Shown here one piece after another: positions 59,001 to 64,000 of a stretch of DNA of 64,000 nucleotides. Both the position numbers and the translations under genes were made by a program. The DNA comes from Ciborinia camelliae (lineage: Eukaryota > Ascomycota > Leotiomycetes > Helotiales > Sclerotiniaceae), in contig JANPYM010000022.1 in assembly GCA_025890175.1 (NCBI GenBank), forward strand, positions 126,575 to 190,574, written 5' to 3'. How positions within the stretch are numbered: position 1 is the stretch's first letter; each line of letters begins with the position of its first letter. The notes beneath the pieces were generated by a model. The model worked only from the letters and a program-made list of their open reading frames with translations. It had not been told where the DNA came from and ran no database searches.

Positions 59001-60558
59001 ATTATAGCTGCTGCTGCTGCTCGGGTTTGAAAATATGCTGGTTGGTGTTGTAGCAATGATGATTGGATTATTGCTACTGACCGGCCTTGAAGATATGGTG
59101 GTTGGTGTTGTAGTGTCGGCGATTGGATTATTGCTACTGACCGGCCTTGAAGATGTGGTGGTTGATATTGTAGGAATAATGGTTGGATTATCATTATTGC
59201 TACTTTCAACTGGTTTTGAAGATGTGGTGGTTGATATTGTAGGAATAATGATTGGATTATCATTATTGCTACTTTCAACTGGTTTTGAAGATGTGGTGGT
59301 TGATATTGTAGGAATAATGATTGGATTATCATTATTGCTACTTTCAACTGGTTTTGAAGATGTGGTGGTTGATATTGTAGGAATAATGGTTGGATTATCA
59401 ATATTGCTACTTTCAACTGGTTTTGAAGATGTGGTGGTTGATATTGTGGGAATAATGGTTGGATTATCAATATTGCTACTTTCAACCGGCTTTGAAAATG
59501 TGGTGGTTGATATTGTGGGAATAATGGTTGGATTATCAATATTGCTACTTTCAACCGGCTTTGAAAATGTGGTGGTTGATATTGGATTATTGTCATTGAC
59601 GATGGGTTTTGAAGATGTTGTGGGTGATATTGTAGCAATAATGATTGGATTATTATTATTGATAATTGGTTTCGATAATATGGTGGTTGGTATTGTAGTC
59701 GCGGTGGTTGATATTGAAGTAACGGTGATTGGATTATCGATGCTGCCGACCGGTTTTAAAGATGTAGTGGTTGGTGGTGTAACGGCAATAGTTGATATTG
59801 TAGAAATGATGGTTGGATTATCGCTGTTGCTGACCGGCCTTGAAGATATGGTGAGAGATTGAGCACTCACTAAAACGATGGGTAGAACCGCTAGATTGTT
59901 AGCAACTTTAGGTCCTCACTGTAATGAATAGCTATTTGAACTTACCGGCCGAGGCCTGATTGTGGTATGTTGATGAGGTGACGTAAATTATCGAAGCAGG
60001 GGCTGTAAGTGTAGAAATGTCTATGGTTGTACTGACTTTCTTGATCGTCGAACTGTGCAGGCTCTGGCTACTCTGAGAAGCTTTTGTTCCATCGACATCA
60101 GTTTCCGTGTACAAACTAGTTGTAAAGGTTGCGGAATCAGGCGGAATAGTTTTGGATTCATCCTGGGGGGATGTATTAATTGTCGTAGTGGTGCTAGATG
60201 TCGCGCTTCTAGTAATCCATACAATTGTGAAACTAGTAGAACCATACGATGAAGAGTTGGAAGATAGGCTTTGAGCCGTATCGGAGGATGTTAAAGTGGT
60301 ATGAGTTGTGACCGTGGCATCGATGGACGTCGAATATTCTGTGGCGGTGACCAGCACAATAGAAGGGGCAGGGACAACATCAGTTTGAGTTCTAGTCGCT
60401 GTGCCTTTGAGCACTGAGGTGGTAGTGGTGGTAAGAGTGAGAGCAGATATAGCTGTAGTCTGTGGTAAGGAGGAATTTGCGGGCTGTTCGACAGCAAAAA
60501 CAGAGAATATTGAAGGATGAATTAGGAGGAATAAGAAAGAGGATAATTTGATATACAT
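56019..60558 (-). CDS. large Ser/Thr-rich mucin-like secreted protein built of repeats
   Basis: Two exons, 60558-59946 and 59890-56019, across a 55-nt intron (GTAAGT, TCTAG), 1,494 aa. The start gives MYIKLSSFLFLLIHPSIFSV, a clear signal peptide. The whole chain is dominated by Ser, Thr, Asn, Pro and Ile, with many NxS/T sites, so it should be heavily O- and N-glycosylated. Repeat families in order: a 23-residue unit (VESSNIDNPTIIPTISTTT) about six times; a 43-residue unit with SIFSNPSSSSSYNP twice; TIQTLN tandem; a longer SKTLSSFQTSN unit; a unit with NQSMYTTMASYSNAMPS; and an SSAPAQSTG-type unit. The C-terminus (RSVKKLWPLELKVVYLGSW) is charged with a weak hydrophobic end, so GPI anchoring is uncertain. 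A cell-surface adhesin or wall-mucin role is inferred from composition. No catalytic domain. Confidence 0.82.
58441..58566 (-). repeat. 18-bp coding tandem repeat (TIQTLN), seven copies
   Basis: TGAATTGTATTTAACGTC on the plus strand recurs at exactly 18-bp spacing from 58441 to 58549, nearly without change. It encodes TIQTLN in the mucin-like protein. Confidence 0.93.
59150..59590 (-). repeat. 69-bp coding tandem repeat, about six copies
   Basis: Each unit contains GATGTGGTGGTTGATATTGT and CTACTTTCAAC on the plus strand and encodes 23 residues (VESSNxDNPxIIPTISTTTx). Copies differ at a few positions (Ile/Asn at one site, Thr/Ile at another). Confidence 0.92.
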
Positions 60559-62787
60559 ATTTCAGTCTAGAATGGTTACACAAGGAATTAATTTCTCCGT
60601 ATGCGCTCATTGCAAACAGTTTGACCGATTATATCGCGAGGATCACTGTTACACAGCTTTGTTCTCTAATAGTGACGAAGATATGACTTGGAAGCGGCTG
60701 ATAGTCAAGCCTTTTTGTATGAAGTGAATTTTATAAATCAAGCCTTCAAATCACTATATGACTCCGAGCCTTCTGGCTTCTACCGACAACTCTTGTCCGG
60801 ACACCTGAACATTTAATATTGAGTTTGAACATTATACTTTCCAAATCCAAGACTTGGTGAAGACCACTTTCCAATGTCTGTAAAGCCGTACTTGAACCCA
60901 TAATGAACTTCTATTGCTTGACAGTATTACTCGCCACACTAGTAGCGGAAATCAATGGCAAAAATTATATTAAAAGTATCGAACCGACAGTACCTAAAAA
61001 CTGGAACGGTATGAACATGAAGTCACCTATTTACCGTAAAATGACACGAATAAACCAAGCCCAAAATCGATGACGGTAGTTCAGAACAAGTCTTTTAAAG
61101 GATTTTTGAGTGGGAAAGGGGGAGCCGTTAGGAGGGGGGTTTGATGGCTTTTGTGGGATGTTTGGTTCACATAAAAACTTTTGACTCTGGGCTGTAGAGA
61201 ATGCTTCCAAAGTTGGCCAATCGGTTTTAAAGGTGGCTGGAATAATAAAGGTTCAATTTATGAGGTTATGGAGAGCACCGAAAGAAGAAGAAACGAGCGA
61301 GGTTAGATGTTTTGATCGAATATTTCCATTTAGCTTGAGAAATAATGGCTTCATGTTTGAGGAATCCAGAGAAACTGTTTTCTATGTTAAATATATTGGG
61401 GAAACAAAAGATCCCACTTGATCTTAATCTCGAGCGAATCAATCGGCTCACTCCCTATTCAGTATTAAGTAAACAGGCTTCGGTGAGTTGTTATGTTTGT
61501 ATGATATGCTTTCGGAAGGTAAATTCACATGATATATACTACCTGCAGTATGTTGTACAGCATGAGCATGCATTCGTCAGAAATGCTACGATGGCGCATA
61601 ACTGAAACTTCCCTGGACTTTCCACATATTACGAACATTGAAATGCCCTGGAACTCTGAGAATGTAGGTAGAAGAGTTGCTTGGTTTCCATTTCACCTCG
61701 TTGCCGTCAGGCCAAGAACAGAGATGATGTTGACCGGGCGTTCATCAATGAAAATTGCATGAATGGATTTTGACGGTGGCCGTATTAAGGTGAAACTATC
61801 AGTCTGTGCTTAGTTGACCAAACCACTCCACTTCTTTCCATGGGTAAGGATTCTTCGTTGGGGGTAAATCATTAAAACCTGGAGGATCTAGGAGGTTACT
61901 ATTAAGACATAGAGAAACACGATGTTGGTGCGATGTTGGTGCGATGTTAGCGATGCCATAAGACAAAGCCCAGTTCAAATGTTGGGGTTTGGATGAAGGG
62001 CCAAGTATATCAGAGGTTATTCCAAACAGAGGCGGGCTGTACTTGTAAATCTCTACAACTTGTATGCGGTCTGGTAGGTTGGAATCATGAGCTTCTTGTT
62101 TATTGTTGGGCAGCCGTGGCTTTGAATTAGAGGCACGGAAACTTGAAAGGTCTTACGTATACTCCGTACGTACGATTACTACAATACGACCTCAATTCCC
62201 TGTTTGTCAATAGTGATAACTTATAAGGTGCTAAGCCTCCCCTGTTGAGCTATTTCAGGATCGTAGGGTAGCATTCAGGGGTACTGAAACCCTACAAAGG
62301 CTGGGGGATAAGCTCCACCAAATTACGAATTACAGGGTTAGAATTCCATCTCCACCCTCAGATATCACCAAACAAACAAAAGGATCCAGTAATTTCTTGA
62401 GGCGAATGAAAATTTGTTCCCTCAACTCCTCAAGTTCCAAGGTTTCCGTTGTTGCGATACAAATAGATGGGAACATTACTTTTCGTACAATTCTCCCCAA
62501 TCACAATCGACTTTATACATTATCTAACGCAATAATCTAGTGATTATTCCCAGCCACAACCATGGGTTGGTAGTAAGTAGGCTTGGGCCCTTTGTTGGTG
62601 TTGTAGTTTGCTGCAGGATTCGTACATGTAACACGAAATGTGGCTAGGTATAAATTGCGGCTGTGTGACATTGACAAAGTGTTACTTATAAGTCCATTAC
62701 CAGTCATTCCCACCTCCCTCTTCATCCTTCAAACACACATTCATTCCTGCTTTTAGATTTCCTAACAAAAATAATCTCAATTTCAAA
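60559..62787. other. intergenic region with one possible small secreted-protein gene
   Basis: 2.2 kb. Apart from the small frame at 60903-61073 no gene is supported. GATGTTGGTGC repeats near 61921-61950. A promoter for the GPI protein is expected just before 62788, where CAAAATG context and a pyrimidine-rich leader are seen. Confidence 0.45.
60903..61073 (+). CDS. possible small secreted protein, 56 aa
   Basis: A 56-codon frame with ATG at 60903 begins MNFYCLTVLLATLVAEINGK, which has the shape of a signal peptide, followed by a basic mature part (NYIKSIEPTVPKNWNGMNMK, IYRKMTRINQAQNR) with no further cysteines. A GTATGA inside the frame could act as a splice donor and extend the gene. Small secreted proteins without homologues are common in plant-associated fungi, but a random frame of this size is also possible. 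Confidence 0.3.
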   Translation: MNFYCLTVLLATLVAEINGKNYIKSIEPTVPKNWNGMNMKSPIYRKMTRINQAQNR

Positions 62788-63405
62788 ATGCGTTCTTCCA
62801 CTGTCGCTTTCGCCATCACGTTGGCCTTGGCCAACTCCGCATCAGTTCTAGCTGCCGGTGGCCCTGAGTCCGCAGCTACAGTATCCCATTCTTCTTATTC
62901 CATTCAACAAACTGGGGATAGTGAAGATATCGGTGTTCCCTCAGCGACTTCCAGTGCGGTTTCTTCCTCATCTTTGGCTGTTCTCCTTCCAATAACCACT
63001 GCTATCTCCGTTTCAGCAAGCAGTGCTTTGCCATCGGACGCATCATCCTTCTCCTCCTTCTCCATAAGCTATGTCTCCCACACCGTATATCCATCTGGAT
63101 CCGCATACTCATCTGGTTCCGTCTCAAGTTCCAGTGTATCCGGTAAACCAAGTGGATACAGCAACTCGACCATCGTCTCTACTGCCACTGCCTCCGGATC
63201 TGGCGCCAGAACATCTACTGCTACCGCGATTACCGAAGTTCCTGGAGCTACGACCGGAGCTAGCAAGACTGCAGCTTCGGCAAGTGCAAGCCCGAGCGCC
63301 ACAACATCGCACTCTGCTGCCGATGCTTTGTCATTGAGTGGAACATCTTGGAGTGTTGGAGGTCTCATGCTTGGTGGAATGGCAGTTGTATTTGGCTTCT
63401 TCTAA
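62788..63405 (+). CDS. small Ser/Ala-rich GPI-anchored cell-wall protein
   Basis: Single exon, 205 aa. Signal peptide MRSSTVAFAITLALANSASV, then a region where Ser, Ala, Thr and Gly dominate (ATSSAVSSSSLAVLL, SGSAYSSGSVSSSSVSG, TASGSGARTSTATAIT), rich in O-glycosylation sites and with one NST sequon. The C-terminus (SAADALSLSGTSWSVGG then LMLGGMAVVFGFF) has the small-residue omega site, spacer and hydrophobic tail of a GPI-attachment signal. Such short proteins are covalently linked to the fungal wall. The upstream CAAAATG context and leader support the start. Exact role unknown. Confidence 0.85.
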   Translation: MRSSTVAFAITLALANSASVLAAGGPESAATVSHSSYSIQQTGDSEDIGVPSATSSAVSSSSLAVLLPITTAISVSASSALPSDASSFSSFSISYVSHTVYPSGSAYSSGSVSSSSVSGKPSGYSNSTIVSTATASGSGARTSTATAITEVPGATTGASKTAASASASPSATTSHSAADALSLSGTSWSVGGLMLGGMAVVFGFF

Positions 63406-63778
63406 TTGCCTTGGCATTTTTTGATTGGGTTCAGGGTGTAATAATTGTATGATGGAGTTTAGGATTTGCGGATTCGGATATGGATATGGATATGGATATC
63501 GATATCTAAATGGGAGTTAATGAGAGAGGATATCATATTTGAGTTTGGCATTCTGCTGCATACATCATTTTTGGATTTAATGTTTCGATTCTGATTGCTT
63601 CTGGTTGTTATGCGAATACAATTTTTGGCATTTTAGATACCAGGCCCTGTCTCTATCGAATGGAAATTTAGCTGACTTGATTAAATTTATTTTGACAATG
63701 TGCATGCATATGTTTAAGTGAAACAGCTTTAGGTTGTGATTAGTGAAAAATTGTTACATGTCCCAGAATATCTCGTGT
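63406..63778. other. intergenic region between convergent genes, GGATAT repeats
   Basis: Includes a (GGATAT)4 tract near 63475-63500 just downstream of the GPI gene. No gene. Confidence 0.5.
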
Positions 63779-64000
63779 TTAACCCGTGTTGTCTCGAGCC
63801 AAGATCATTTCCATACCCATGAAGGGCTTCCAACCAGATACCTTCCTCGCCATTATCAACTCTGCATCCTCCATTGTGAGCTTCGAAATTCTTTCGATGT
63901 CTCGAGCCTCTTCTACAAGATTTGTTCTGATAAACTTCGCAGACGTTCGAGGATTTCCTGCCACCAGCCTAATGCATACCTCTGCCCAGCTCCTCATGCA
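63779..64000 (-). CDS. 3' end of an unidentified gene, running off the window
   Basis: A minus-strand frame enters at the window edge and ends with TAA at 63779, about 73 codons. It reads CMRSWAEVCIRLVAGNPR, then FIRTNLVEEARDIERISKLT and GWKPFMGMEMILARDNTG. The segment is amphipathic and probably helical, without a recognisable domain. The true start lies outside the window, so the ATG near the edge is taken as internal. Confidence 0.55.
   Translation of the reverse strand, partial: CMRSWAEVCIRLVAGNPRTSAKFIRTNLVEEARDIERISKLTMEDAELIMARKVSGWKPFMGMEMILARDNTG

Noticed and set aside
58769..59862. Long frames (289 minus, 275 plus) antisense to or overlapping the mucin-like gene
   Set aside because: Repeat-driven shadows. 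Only one frame has the signal peptide exon joined by a consensus intron.
1..64000. A CRISPR array, bacterial-type operon or secondary-metabolite cluster
   Set aside because: The spliced genes are eukaryotic. Repeats are coding or microsatellite, without spacers. No polyketide synthase, NRPS, terpene synthase or P450 core gene was found.

Overview
The window looks like nuclear DNA of a filamentous ascomycete (Pezizomycotina). Its genes carry many short introns (mostly 44-83 nt, GTAAGT/GTATGT-like donors, CTAAC-type branch points, CAG/TAG acceptors). It encodes fungal families such as a HET-domain protein, a DUF6594 membrane protein, a fungal GH79 glucuronidase and a CYT-18-type mitochondrial tyrosyl-tRNA synthetase. 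The moderate-to-low GC and the enzyme set suggest a plant-associated Leotiomycete (Sclerotiniaceae-like), but that placement is inference. All gene models were spliced by hand. For the better-supported models the exon sums are whole codons.

Layout. 1-140: 5' end of a minus-strand gene leaving the window. 3204-5118 (+): secreted GH43 exo-galactanase-like enzyme with a C-terminal CBM35-like module. 5194-6289 (-): unknown 342-aa protein. 7812-9344 (-): F-box/LRR protein. 11434-12483 (-): unknown gene with an in-frame TAG that a 171-nt intron could remove. 15042-16017 (-) and 16506-17130 (+): divergent DUF6594 membrane protein and a small coiled-coil protein. 17131-19752: no gene, but inverted repeats, a foldback-like element and a long G-poor, strand-asymmetric tract. 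19753-21520 (-): mitochondrial succinate-semialdehyde dehydrogenase, divergent from 22635-24464 (+), a secreted GH79 glucuronidase. 25340-26797 (+): F-box protein facing a decayed paralogue at 27638-28857 (-). 29587-30609 (-): acyl-protein-thioesterase-like hydrolase. 30881-33874 (-): raffinose synthase/Sip-type GH36 enzyme, divergent from 34552-36696 (+), the mitochondrial TyrRS. 37597-39278 (-): PLP-dependent aromatic amino-acid decarboxylase-like enzyme. 41741-42640 (-): Trp/Cys-rich protein.

Second half. 44614-45125 (+): DUF427 mini-gene in five exons. 46113-47117 (+): Nse1 of the SMC5/6 complex. 47429-49340 (+): HET-domain protein. 49341-54013: gene-poor stretch with coding relics (one HET-like) and an intron-containing tRNA-Asn. 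54014-55324 (+): tandem-repeat Tyr/Gly/Pro-rich protein with a Cys-rich tail. 56019-60558 (-): 1,494-aa Ser/Thr-rich mucin-like secreted protein built of several repeat families. 62788-63405 (+): small GPI-anchored Ser-rich wall protein. 63779-64000 (-): 3' end of a further gene.

There is no biosynthetic cluster. The mix is housekeeping (SSADH, TyrRS, Nse1, tRNA), plant-polysaccharide enzymes (GH43, GH79, GH36) and fast-evolving or surface genes (HET, F-box, mucin and repeat proteins). The most unusual parts are the two repeat-built proteins, the belt of broken genes at 50.9-53.6 kb, the F-box gene/pseudogene pair, and the foldback plus G-poor region at 18-19.3 kb.
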